64,000 nt of DNA from Myxococcus eversor (GTDB lineage: Bacteria; Myxococcota; Myxococcia; Myxococcales; Myxococcaceae): contig NZ_JAAIXY010000018.1 in assembly GCF_010894455.1 (NCBI RefSeq), positions 124,001 to 188,000 on the forward strand. Direction: 5' to 3'. The notes beneath the pieces were generated by a model that made no database searches, had not been told where the DNA came from, and saw only the letters and a list, made by a program, of their open reading frames with translations. The translations under genes and the position numbers were made by a program. Every line of letters starts with the position of its first letter. The first letter of the stretch is position 1. Of the stretch, positions 29,681 through 39,125 are shown piece after piece.

Positions 29681-30568
29681 CTACTCCTTCCTGAGCAGCT
29701 TCAACAGCCGGTCCAGGTCATCGTAGGAGAAGAAGTCCACCTCGATGGTGCCCTTTCCGGGACTTCGTTCGGTCAACCGGACCTTGGTTCCCAAGCGACG
29801 TTGGAGCTCCTCCACCAAGGACTTCACCTGCGGGCTCTGTTTCGGCGGCGTCTTGCCCGCATCCTTCTTGCCGTGGGTGCGACTCTGCTGGACGAGCCGC
29901 TCCGTGTCACGCACGGACAGCTTCTTCTCGGCCACTTGCTTGGCCAGGTTTTGAAGCTCGGGCAGGCGGGGGACGCCCAACAGGGCGCGCGCGTGGCCCA
30001 TGCTCAGCGAGCCATCCGCCACCATCAGCTTCACGTCGGCGGGCAGCGCGAGCAGGCGCAGCGCGTTGGCCACCGTGGAGCGCTCCTTGCCCACGCGCTG
30101 GCTGACCTGCTCCTGCGTGAGGCGGAACTCGTCCGTCAGGCGCTTGTAGCCTTCGGCCTCTTCAATGGGGTTGAGGTCCGCGCGCTGGAGGTTCTCGACG
30201 AGGGCCAGCTCGAAGGCCTGGACCTCGGTGACGTCCTTGACGATGGCGGGCACTTCCTTGAGGCCCGCGGCCTGGGAGGCGCGCCACCGGCGCTCGCCGG
30301 CGATGAGCTTGTAGCCGTCGCCGTCCTTGCGGACGAGGATGGGCTGGAGGATGCCCTGCGTCTTGATGGACTCGGTGAGTTCCTTGAGCTTCTCCTCATC
30401 GAAGTAGCGCCGGGGCTGGTCCTTGTCCCGGTGGATGGCTTCGATGGGAAGCTTGAGGACGCCGGCCTTGAGGGCGGCCTGTTCGGCGGCCTTGCCAGGA
30501 GCGGCCTGGGGGATGAGTGCGGAGAGCCCACGACCGAGGGCGCGCTTCTGCGTGTCTGCTTTCACCAA
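29681..30568 (-). CDS. parB: Chromosome-partitioning protein ParB
   Basis: 295 residues. N-terminal ParA-stimulating segment (Q-K-R-A-L-G-R-G-L-S-A-L-I-P), CTP-binding motifs G-E-R-R-W-R at 91-96 and E-N-L-Q-R at 125-129, helix-turn-helix ~150-180 (T-Q-E-Q-V-S-Q-R-V-G), linker, and a C-terminal dimerisation domain (~250-295). ParB loads at parS as a CTP-dependent sliding clamp and recruits SMC and ParA; its array lies about 3 kb upstream at 33.4-35.5 kb. The start could be the TTG at 30568 (GGAG 7 nt upstream) or the adjoining GTG at 30565. Confidence 0.97.
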   Translation of the reverse strand: MVKADTQKRALGRGLSALIPQAAPGKAAEQAALKAGVLKLPIEAIHRDKDQPRRYFDEEKLKELTESIKTQGILQPILVRKDGDGYKLIAGERRWRASQAAGLKEVPAIVKDVTEVQAFELALVENLQRADLNPIEEAEGYKRLTDEFRLTQEQVSQRVGKERSTVANALRLLALPADVKLMVADGSLSMGHARALLGVPRLPELQNLAKQVAEKKLSVRDTERLVQQSRTHGKKDAGKTPPKQSPQVKSLVEELQRRLGTKVRLTERSPGKGTIEVDFFSYDDLDRLLKLLRKE

Positions 30569-30599
30569 GTCATGACTCCAGTGCCGCGAGCGGAGGGCT

Positions 30600-31391
30600 T
30601 CACGCCACCCGCCGGCGGGGCGTCTTGGGAGTGTCGCGCTTCATCAGCTCGCGGCCGAGGGCGAGGTAGCTCTCGCAGCCCTTGGACTTGATGTCATAGA
30701 GGATGATGGGCTTGCCGAAGGACGGGCACTCGGACAGGCGCACGTTGCGTGGGACGACGACCTGGAAGACCTGCTCCTTGAAGTAGCCGCGCACCTCGTC
30801 GACGACCTGGTGCGCGATGTTGGCGCGAGCGTCGAACATGGTGAGGAGGATGCCCTCCATCTTGAGGTCGGGGTTGAGGCCCTGCTTCACCAGGTCGATG
30901 GTGTGGGTGAGCTGGGAGAGGCCCTCGAGCGCGTAGTACTCGCACTGGAGCGGGATGAGGACGGAGTCCGCGGCGGACAGGGCGTTGAGGGTGAGCAGGC
31001 CGAGCGAGGGCGGGCAGTCGATGATGATGTAGTCGAACTCGGAGGCCAGGGGGCGCAGGGCGTCGCGGAGGCGGAACTCGCGGTTCTCCAGGTTGACGAG
31101 TTCGACCTCGGCGCCGGTGAGGTCGGGCGTGGCGGGGACGACCTGGAGGTAGCGCAGCTCGGTGGGGTGGAAGAGCTCCTTCATGGGGCGGCCATTGAGG
31201 AGCGCGTCGTAGATGGTGCCGTGGAGCTTGTCCTGCTTGAGGCCCAGGCCGCTGCCGGCGTTGCCCTGCGGGTCCATGTCGACGAGGAGCGTGCGGCGCT
31301 CGGCGGAGGCGAGGCTCGCGGCGAGGTTGATGGCGGTGGTGGTCTTCCCCACGCCACCCTTCTGATTGGAGATGCAGATGATTCGACCCAC
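30600..31391 (-). CDS. parA: Chromosome-partitioning ATPase ParA (Soj type)
   Basis: 263 residues. Deviant Walker A K-G-G-V-G-K-T-T near residue 11, D-M-D-P-Q-G-N (switch I) and I-I-I-D-C-P-P (Walker B/switch II). No N-terminal DNA-binding domain, so it is the short chromosomal type. An AGAGAGG motif abuts the ATG at 31400 but stands 9 nt before an in-frame GTG at 31391, the better start. First gene of a parA-parB-bacM-lipoprotein operon; ATP-bound dimers bind DNA non-specifically and pull ParB-parS complexes. Confidence 0.97.
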   Translation of the reverse strand: MGRIICISNQKGGVGKTTTAINLAASLASAERRTLLVDMDPQGNAGSGLGLKQDKLHGTIYDALLNGRPMKELFHPTELRYLQVVPATPDLTGAEVELVNLENREFRLRDALRPLASEFDYIIIDCPPSLGLLTLNALSAADSVLIPLQCEYYALEGLSQLTHTIDLVKQGLNPDLKMEGILLTMFDARANIAHQVVDEVRGYFKEQVFQVVVPRNVRLSECPSFGKPIILYDIKSKGCESYLALGRELMKRDTPKTPRRRVA

Positions 31392-33385
31392 GAGCCCCAT
31401 CCTCTCTCTTGCCCGGCGGAGAGCCAGGCGCCGTGCGTGATGCGGTGCACGACTGCACGCTGATCCGCTGCTAGCACGCGATTCGGTGTTGGATCAAATT
31501 CACGGCGCTCCTGGACCGACGACTCTTTTCGAGGGCGACCAAGCAAGCCGGAAGGCCTGATTCCGAAGACTTGGACGCAAGATTTCCTACGTCCAGAACC
31601 CGGCCGACCGGGCGTTCGCATCCTGGATTCGGGTGGTGGATGGAGGCTGCTCGGATGCTGTCCTTATAAGGAGGCGCGTGGGGGCGCGCGTTCCATGGGG
31701 AACGGGCCTGGGGTGCTGGTGGGGGTGGAGGCACGCGCGCGGGGACGGGGTCGGGTTCATCGCGGTGGGTCTTCGTGAAGCGGGTTGAGCGCTGTGACCT
31801 GTTCGCCATGGAGGCAGTGCGTGTGCTGTTCGAAGTGGCGACCGTTTCTGGGTGGGATGTTGGAAGTCATCGCTGGACCCGGTTCGCCAGGGCGCTCGCC
31901 CGTTCGGGATGGAGCGCGGGAGCAACTCCGTACCGCGAGGCCGAGCACTGACGGGCCTGTGCACACCTCCACGGTCCGTTCGACATGAGGCGCGGCCACC
32001 CTCCCCTGTGGTGACCGGCCACCGATGCGTCATTGATGAGCGCCTCCACGCGAACCCGTTCTCCGGCGCATTGAGCGCTCACCTTCCGGTGCGGTGCTCA
32101 TCGATGCGCCATCGTCGGGAGCTTCCACGCAACCGGCTCGCCACCATCCGCGCTCGTGGTCCATGAAGTGCGGTGCCAATCAGTGCGTCACCCGGCGATG
32201 CGCCTTCATCGAGCACCTCCACACGAACCGACTCGCCGCCTCCATCGACTGCGGGCCGTGAAGCGCGGTGCCCATCAATGCGGCACCCAGCGATGCGCCT
32301 TCATCGAGCACCTCCGCATGCGCCGGTTCGCCGCATCCAACTCCCGCGCGCCACGAATCGCCGCGCGACCACCCTCCGGTGTGATGCCCGCCGATACGCA
32401 CCAACGAGAGTCTCCGCAGGAACCGGTTCGCCATCTCCATCGCCCACGCGTCATGAAGCGCATGGGCGACCTCTGAACGGTGCTACCCACCGATGCGGCG
32501 TGAACCGGTTCGCGACATTCATCACCTGAGCGATGACGTGGGTGCTTCCGTGTCCGCTGATGCCGCCTCCATCAGCCCCCTGTCAGAAGCGCCCGCTTGA
32601 ACTGCCCCACCGATTCACCGACCCGTTCGCCACGCCATCTGGTGCGCGGACTCCGCGCTGACGTGAACTGGTTCGCCACACCCATCGTCGTTCGGCCTGA
32701 AGCGATGCACCGGTGCGTGCGCTGGGTGTCGAAACGCAGGTGGCCCTTGCGGCCTCCATCGGGACGATGCGCTACGAACCTCTCCGCCGTTCCACCTGCC
32801 TCCAACTTGTGCCCCCTCAAGTTGGCGAACCCGTGGTGGGCAGCCTCGACCTTGAGCGGCTCGACATCGAATTGGTCTCGCGCACCACGTAGCCCAAGAC
32901 ACGAACCTCACGTGGCGCCGATGACTTAAGTCATCGAAGCGTTGTCCGGCACCCGCACTTGAAATCACGGGCCACCACACGGCTCGCTCCACGCCAGAAC
33001 TGGCGAGCCTGAACGCACGGCATCACCACCACATCCGAGGACCGACCGAACCGCCACCCACTCCAGTTGGAACCTGGTGCGGGACCGGGCTTCGTGAGTC
33101 CTCATCTCCACCATCAGGACTCCACCGCAGGCACGCCACCAACTCCACGCGGAACGCGACGTCCACTGATGCGCGCTTCGGCTGCACATCAGCGGACCAC
33201 GTCGGCGCACGGCATCACGGCGTTTCATGGGGTTCGGGCAGATGACTCAGCAACGTCCGCCACGTCATGCGAACTCACGCACGACAACCACGAGCCGGAC
33301 ATCTGCCAGTCCACGTCATCGGCTCGAGCCCAGCGGCCCGCTCTGTCTTCGCGGATGACTCCCCGTCCTTCCGGCACGCCATCGC
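31392..33385. other. Gene-free region between parA and the parS array
   Basis: About 2 kb without a convincing gene. Frames are open on several strands at once and give R/S/P/H-rich nonsense with no ribosome sites, unlike the coding pattern elsewhere in the window. It must include the parA promoter (31400-31700). The middle holds a degenerate repeat family listed separately. Confidence 0.6.
31801..32680. repeat. Degenerate repeats built around the motif AACCGGTTCGCC
   Basis: The block GTTCGCC or a one- to two-base variant recurs at about 31801, 31882, 32058, 32135, 32231, 32326, 32426, 32508, 32625 and 32671, the middle ones spaced 77-100 bp. It is usually preceded by AACC/AACCG. The surrounding unit also repeats: GATGCGCCTTCATCGAGCAC occurs nearly exactly in the two copies around 32200 and 32300. 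None of these copies carries parS. Confidence 0.6.
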
Positions 33386-35457
33386 GTTCCACGTGGAACA
33401 CGACACGCGACGCTTCAAGCCACCGCGAAGGCCTCCACATGAAGAACCTGCTCAACGGTCCTCAGCACCACATCGCCGAGGCCGCGAGCCTGTCACGCGC
33501 ATCACCGCGCGGGGCGCATCCACGCTCCACGTGGAACACGACACGCGACGCTTCAAACCACCGCGAGGGCCTCCACATGAAGAACCTGCTCAACGGTCCT
33601 CAGCACCACATCGCCGAGGCCGCGAGCCTGTCGCGCGCATCACCGTTCAGCCGCTTTCGCGTTCCACGTGGAACACGACTCACGCCGCATCAACTGCTCG
33701 CGGCAACGCCACACGAGGCGCCGTCCTTGAACCACATCGACCACGGTCCACCACCGCGTTGCCGAACCGCTGGCCCATGGTTCACGGCTCCACGTGAACG
33801 GCTTCCGCGTTCCACGTGGAACACGGCATCGAGTCAGCTCAGTTTTCGGCGGCTCGCGCTGACCGCTTTCCCGTTCCACGTGGAACACGATTCGCGTCGC
33901 ACCAACGACGCTCGGCCACATCCATGGCGCCGGCGCGAACTGACGCACCACTTCTCACCGAGGCCTCGACACGTGGCGCGTGATGCCTCTTCGCTGTTCC
34001 ACGTGGAACACGAACGCGCATGCATGAGGCTCCGCTCAATACCGGTGGCTGACCTCTTCCTCTAGTTCACGCACCACCGTGTTCCACGTGGAACGCGCCA
34101 CACGTCACGCACCCACGAGAGGTCTCCACCATCACCGCGCTTCGCGACAACACGCGGTGGTGATGGGCTTCTCGTGAAGCCCTGGATGCCGACCTCGGTC
34201 GTTCATCGATGAGGTGGCGGAGCTCGGTCATGGCGCATGGAGCGAGCTGCGTTCCACGTGGAACACAGATGCTCGCCAGCGCACGTGCTCGCAAAGGCGT
34301 CATCAGGTCACGCACCGCTGCCTCACTTCTCCGCGCATCACCGCGCTCCACGTTGAACTCGTTCCACGTGGAACACGGCGCACGGCATGCGCCGCGAACC
34401 ATCAGCGACCGCCACCACGCAGCGACTCCTCCACCACCTCATCAAGCAAGGTGGAGAAGGCAACGCGCGCGTCCAGGTCGCTTCTCGTTCCACGTGGAAC
34501 ACGGCGCACGGCATCGCTGAGCGACCACGAGTTGTCTGCCGCGGGCACGTTGAAAGGGGCACTACACGGCCACCTCTTCAACCACGTGAGGCCAACACGC
34601 GGCACCCATCCGAGCCTCTGCTCGTTCCACGTGGAACACGCCATCGCTGGCTGGCCGAAGCTTCCAGTGCGTTGTCCGGCGTGGGTGCGCGAACGAATTT
34701 CTCCGCGTTCTCTTCAACCAGGTGAGGCCGACACGCGGCGCTCATCCGAGACTCTTCGCGTTCCACGTGGAACACGCCATCGCTGGCCTACCGAAGCTTC
34801 CAGCGCGTTGTCTGGCATGGGCACGAGGAAGAGCTTCTCAGTGCTCTCTTCAACCACGTGAGGCCGACACGCGGCGCTCATCCGAGCCTCTTCTCGTTCC
34901 ACGTGGAACACGGCATCGCTGGCCTACCGAACCCTCAAGCGCGTTGTCCGGCGTGGGCACGCGAGCCGACTTCCCAGTGTCCTCCTCAACCACGCGCGGC
35001 CTGGCCACGACGCCCATCCGCGCCTCTTCTCGTTCCACGTGGAACACGGCGCACGGCATCTCGAGTGGGTTGAGGCCTCACGCGAGTTGTTCGACGCCGG
35101 CAACGGAGAGGAGCTTCGCGCCGGCCTCTTCAACCACGCACGGCCAACGCGCGACGCCCATCCGCGCCTCTTCTCGTTCCACGTGGAACACGGCGCACGG
35201 CCTCTCCGGATGGCTGACGCTTCTCGCGAATCGCCATGCACGGCGGCGCGAAGCAGCCTCATCGACCAGATACGCACACCAAGAAGGGTTAGCCCCAGCC
35301 TCCTCGTTGCCGTTCCACGTGGAACACGGCGCACGGCATCTCTCCGGATGGCTGAGAACTCACTCAAGTCGGCCTGAGCGGCACCACGAAGCGACTTCAT
35401 CCACGTGAAGGCCAGCGCGGGGTGCGCATCTGCGCTCTTCGCCGTTCCACGTGGAAC
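33386..35457. repeat. parS: parS centromere array in ~136-bp tandem repeats
   Basis: Perfect 14-bp palindromes GTTCCACGTGGAAC start at 33386, 33661, 33809, 33873, 33996, 34081, 34251, 34361, 34487, 34624, 34760, 34896, 35032, 35176, 35312 and 35444. GCTCCACGTGGAAC at 33524 has one mismatch; weaker copies are at 33788 (one base shorter) and 34345. The palindrome matches the bacterial parS consensus TGTTYCACGTGRAACA. From 34487 on, start-to-start distances are 137, 136, 136, 136, 144, 136 and 132 bp, and 138 and 137 bp among the first three sites. The DNA between sites is also repeated: units from 34624, 34760 and 34896 are nearly alignable end to end, and those from 33386 and 33524 almost identical. 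These are ParB loading sites for chromosome segregation. Confidence 0.96.
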
Positions 35458-36702
35458 GCGGCTCGCGGCAACGCCAGGTGGCTCGCTCTTCGCGCGAGTC
35501 GATGCGCGCTGGAACCATGAAGGAGCTCCTCGGCGACCTCACGGAACCAGGGCGACGCGCGGAACCCGGAGCCGTGAGCCTGGGGCATGGATGTGGATGG
35601 GACCATCACGATGCGGTTGCCGCTGCTCGCCTTCGTTCACGAGAAGCAACCAGCGCGAACACTCATGACGGGCACACCGCTGAGCAGGGCATCACGAGCA
35701 CCTCGGGTCGGCGACCTCTCAAGAAGAACCGGCGCGTCGCCGCACCCCATGAACTCGTCTCCGTTCAGGGACTCAACCTCACGCGAGCCCTCATGAGCGG
35801 GGCGCACCACGGCATGGCACTGCTTCAGGAACCCGCGAGGTGATGCCGGCACCGCACCCGGACCTCACTCCATTCCCCAACCACTGGCGCGCCCCCTCCC
35901 CTCCCCACCAACCAGCAGGCCTCGTCACTTCGCCGGTCGACGCCATGCGCGGCACCTCGTTGAAGTCGCCTCACCCGCGCCTCGCGCCACCCAAAGGAGC
36001 CCTGCTCGGCATCACCTGCGAGGCCTCACTTCAGAAAACTGACCCAAAGGACCGGACCACCCGCGGACTCCATCGCTCGCGCCACGTGGAGGCGGCCGAA
36101 AGTGGCGGACGGCATCCACTCCTCTTCCCCAGCCACTCCCGCATCGAAGACCCGCGAACGAGAAGCTCAAGGAACCCCACGCGAGGGGACATCCGATGGC
36201 CACGCGAACCGGGTGCGTTCACATCCTCGTGCCGCGCGAGTGCGCCAACCTCACCCCGACCTGACCAGGACAGGGGTCGCATCGAAGTTCGCGCCAACTC
36301 TCGTCACCTCAAGCCCTCCACCTCCATCGCTCGCGCCTCAGCACCTGGGCCGGAACTCACGCCTCACAAACAAGACCACCCGGCTCAAGTGAGCCTCGCG
36401 ACGGAGTCCCAGGCGCGCGCCACGAACCATCTGAGTGCGGGCCCAGCCCATGTGCTGGAGCACATGGAGTTCGAACCGTGGCCTCGAGCCTCCAGGATGC
36501 GCGCACTCCGAACCGCCTTCCGGCCCACGATTCACGCGCCACGGAGTTCACGTCGCGAGGCTCGAAGGTCTCGGCCCATGACCATGAGCGACTACCTCCC
36601 GCGCGCGTTCGAACACGGTCCGGTCGCGAAGCCCTCACCTCAGGACGATGACGCCGAACCCCGCAGTCGGAGCTCACGCTGACACGGCGCCGCGTCGGCC
36701 CT

Positions 36703-36716
36703 GTTCCACGTGGAAC
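36703..36716. promoter_or_regulatory. parS: Isolated parS site
   Basis: A perfect GTTCCACGTGGAAC, 1.26 kb right of the last site of the array. It is the seventeenth perfect copy in the window and is not embedded in the 136-bp unit. Confidence 0.93.
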
Positions 36717-37117
36717 GAGCATCAAACCGGGCATGGACCTCCGCATCCGCAACGGGCCTCTCGTGCACCTGCTTGGACGCTCGCATCAAGTCATGACAGC
36801 CGTGCAGCGCTGAGCATGCAGGCATGCTCCTCCTCCAACCTCGTGACCTGGCTTGGGCCACCGCACTCCAGCACGCGGCACCACGCAGGACTGGGAACTG
36901 AGAAGGCTCCTCCGTGTTCGCGAACCTCTTGAACCAGGGGGCTTTCGAACGTGACCCTCGTGAGGACAAGAGCGCTCAGTCCACACGGACTCGATACCGC
37001 GTCCGTTGTCGCGAACCGCCTCCGCGTCACGCGCACGCTGCGACAACAGGGGTCGCGAAACGCCGCGCCTCGCACACCGAAAAACTTCGGCGCGATGAGT
37101 ATCCACGCGACTTCATG

Positions 37118-37222
37118 CAACGGAGTCCGCGTCCTCGCTCCAACGCTCGACTCAACGGAGTCCGCGTCCTGGCTTCAGCGCTCGACTCAACGGAGTCCGC
37201 GTCCTCGCTCCAACGCTCGACC
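37118..37222. repeat. Three tandem copies of a 35-bp repeat
   Basis: Units start at 37118, 37153 and 37188, each beginning CAACGGAGTCCGCGTCCT. Copies 1 and 3 are almost identical; copy 2 differs at a few positions. The length is not a multiple of three, so it is not a protein repeat. Confidence 0.85.
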
Positions 37223-37268
37223 CAGCTGATTCATCACCTCAAGCCTCACGAGCAGGCAGTTCAATCCC

Positions 37269-37299
37269 TGGGTCGCTCGCAGCTTGAGCGAGCGACCCA
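37269..37299. repeat. Perfect 12-bp inverted repeat
   Basis: TGGGTCGCTCGC (37269-37280) and GCGAGCGACCCA (37288-37299) around a 7-base AGCTTGA loop. No T-run on either side. Could be a protein-binding site or the edge of the par region. Confidence 0.7.
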
Positions 37300-37584
37300 T
37301 CAAGCGAGCGCACGCGCACCCCGCTCGCCATGACTCGAAGCAACCACCAGCCGCCTACTTCACTCGCATGAAGAAACCGCCAGTCCTCCAGGCCACCCAG
37401 CAACCTTCCCTCCCCTGCCCCCAAACCGAGCCGGCTTCCGCGCGAATGGCAGGTCGAATCACGGCCCGGCGACCGTGGCGCTCGAACCCTTGAGATAGTG
37501 CGTGGGCCAGACGTCGACGGGCTTCGCGCCCACGCCGCATCGCTCGCGACGACAAGCAAACCTCACTCGTCCGAAGGTTACTCC

Positions 37585-38469
37585 GTGCTCCCGCTCAAAC
37601 GCTGGTTGTCGCCCGAAGAAGCCGCCGAGGTGCTCCGTCCCTACGCGGCCTTCCGGCAACGAAGCGCCGGCAACGGCATGGACGTGGACCCCCTGGTCCT
37701 CTCCGACGGTTTCGGCGGCGGCGGTGCCGGGCTGTTCGCAGGCGGGCGCGTCTCATCACTCCAATTGGAGAACAGCCGACGCTCGACGTTCATCGACGGG
37801 GACCTGGTCGTCGATGGCTGGTTCGAAAACCCGGGCGGACTCGTCTTCGTGCGCGGCAACCTCATCGCGCACACCGTCTACACCTCCGAGTACCTCGTCA
37901 TCCTCGGGGACCTTCGAGTCCGCCGCCTGTTCGGCGCGGACGAACCCCTGGGCACCTGCGTCTTCGGCGACGCCCATGTCGAGAGCGCCATCTTCCACCA
38001 CAACCATCAATTCAACGTCTGGGGCACTGCCCATCTGGGCGAGGAAGCGCACGACGAAGTCCACGGACGCGAAGCCGTGAAGCAACGACTCTTCGACTGG
38101 GGCCTGCTCACCGACCCGCGACTGGAGGCACCGCTCGACAGTGTCCGACTCAGTCTGCGCGGACTCGCCGAATCATGGGGTCCGCTCTCCGATGAACTGG
38201 CCTCGTTTCGATACACGCCGAAGCCCACTGACCTCGTCGCGGAGCCTCCAGTCCGGCCACCCCGTCCCGACGTCATCCTCGAGCTGGAGCAATGGTTCGC
38301 ATCGACTCCCCTGCCCCAGCGACAACAGCTCGAAGCACTGCGCACGCAGTGGCTCGCTCGACTTCGTGACTCAACGGTCCACGCGGAAGCGGCGCGAGTG
38401 ATTCGCAAGCACCTCAACTCCAAGAAGCTCGTCGCGGACCGCGACACACTCCTGCGCGACCTGGATTGA
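37585..38469 (+). CDS. Uncharacterised protein with a beta-helix-like centre
   Basis: 294 residues from the GTG at 37585, with GAAGG about 7 nt upstream; the frame opens at 37498 but without a ribosome site. Residues ~50-155 are a run of short strands with G/D turns (F-I-D-G-D-L-V-V-D-G-W, F-V-R-G-N-L-I-A, L-V-I-L-G-D-L-R-V), which resembles the stacking pattern of bactofilins and polymer-forming proteins. The remainder is helical (L-E-Q-W-F-A-S, L-R-T-Q-W-L-A-R-L-R). No signal peptide. First real gene after the parS region. No function can be assigned. Confidence 0.8.
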   Translation: MLPLKRWLSPEEAAEVLRPYAAFRQRSAGNGMDVDPLVLSDGFGGGGAGLFAGGRVSSLQLENSRRSTFIDGDLVVDGWFENPGGLVFVRGNLIAHTVYTSEYLVILGDLRVRRLFGADEPLGTCVFGDAHVESAIFHHNHQFNVWGTAHLGEEAHDEVHGREAVKQRLFDWGLLTDPRLEAPLDSVRLSLRGLAESWGPLSDELASFRYTPKPTDLVAEPPVRPPRPDVILELEQWFASTPLPQRQQLEALRTQWLARLRDSTVHAEAARVIRKHLNSKKLVADRDTLLRDLD

Positions 38470-38510
38470 CTCCCAAGGCGCATGACCCACGTCTTCACCA
38501 GGCGCGCGGC

Positions 38511-38903
38511 TCAGCGCGCCCACTCTCCCTGGTAGAGCACGACGCGATATCCATCGGGGTCCTCGAAGGTCTTTCCGTGCACGTCCCAGTATGGGTTGTG
38601 TGAGCGCACTGGCTGGAAGCCCGCTTGCTCCATGCGCTTCACCCGCGCTTCCCACTCCGCGCGCCGCGGCACGTAGAAGACCAGCAGGTGTTCCGGAGAG
38701 GGAGCGCGAGGCGCCTCGTGTCCGCGCTCCACCGTGAACTCCAGATGGTACGGCGTCCCCACCTGGCCGAGCATCACTCCGTCGAAGCCCGCATGGTCCT
38801 CGAAGCCTCCCACGAGTTCGAAGCCAAGCCCCTCTCGATAGAACCGCACCACCGCCGTCAGGCTTCGCGTCGGTCGAGCGACTCGCAGCTTGCACATCTC
38901 CAT
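38511..38903 (-). CDS. VOC (glyoxalase/bleomycin-resistance-like) family protein
   Basis: 130 residues, one vicinal-oxygen-chelate domain: C-K-L-R-V-A-R-P-T-R-S-L at the start, F-Y-R-E-G-L-G-F-E-L-V-G-G-F, Y-H-L-E-F-T as the middle metal-ligand strand, and F-E-D-P-D-G-Y-R-V-V-L-Y at the end. Members bind metal through H/E side chains and act in isomerisation, dioxygenation or antibiotic binding; the substrate cannot be read from sequence. Start at 38903; the ATG at 38897 is possible. Cytosolic. Confidence 0.9.
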   Translation of the reverse strand: MEMCKLRVARPTRSLTAVVRFYREGLGFELVGGFEDHAGFDGVMLGQVGTPYHLEFTVERGHEAPRAPSPEHLLVFYVPRRAEWEARVKRMEQAGFQPVRSHNPYWDVHGKTFEDPDGYRVVLYQGEWAR

Positions 38904-39125
38904 CCCAGGTCCGTCCTCACCACGAACGAACCCGATGAAGGCTCGCGCGTCTCACGGTCGTGACGCGTGCGCACTCGATGACGAGCAGCGCTCCGTCCAC
39001 GATGAAGTCGCGGAAGCATCGCGCCATCCCGGGCGCCCGTGTTCACACACGGCAAGGCAATGGCAGAAGGCCAACGCGTCAGAGCCGTGGGCGATGGGCT
39101 CACGCGAGAAACCCTCGCCGCCACC

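Larger units (their letters stand above)
35458..37584. other. Gene-free region right of the parS array
   Basis: About 2.1 kb. The longest frame (35840-36682, +) yields a P/R/S/H-rich sequence without a ribosome site or recognisable domain and is not called. One isolated parS, one short tandem repeat and one hairpin are listed separately. The DNA appears less structured than coding DNA and may be a spacer protected for ParB spreading. Confidence 0.55.

Noticed and set aside
33386..35457. Regularly spaced short palindromes resembling a CRISPR array
   Set aside because: The 14-bp repeats are parS palindromes, the intervals (~120 bp) are too long for spacers and are themselves repeated, and no cas gene is present.
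36465..36490. GAGTTCGAACC-like segment suggestive of a tRNA T-arm
   Set aside because: No matching acceptor stem, anticodon arm or D-arm around it.
35840..36682. 280-codon open frame on the plus strand
   Set aside because: P/R/S/H-rich product, no ribosome site or domain, other frames also open; typical of non-coding high-GC DNA.
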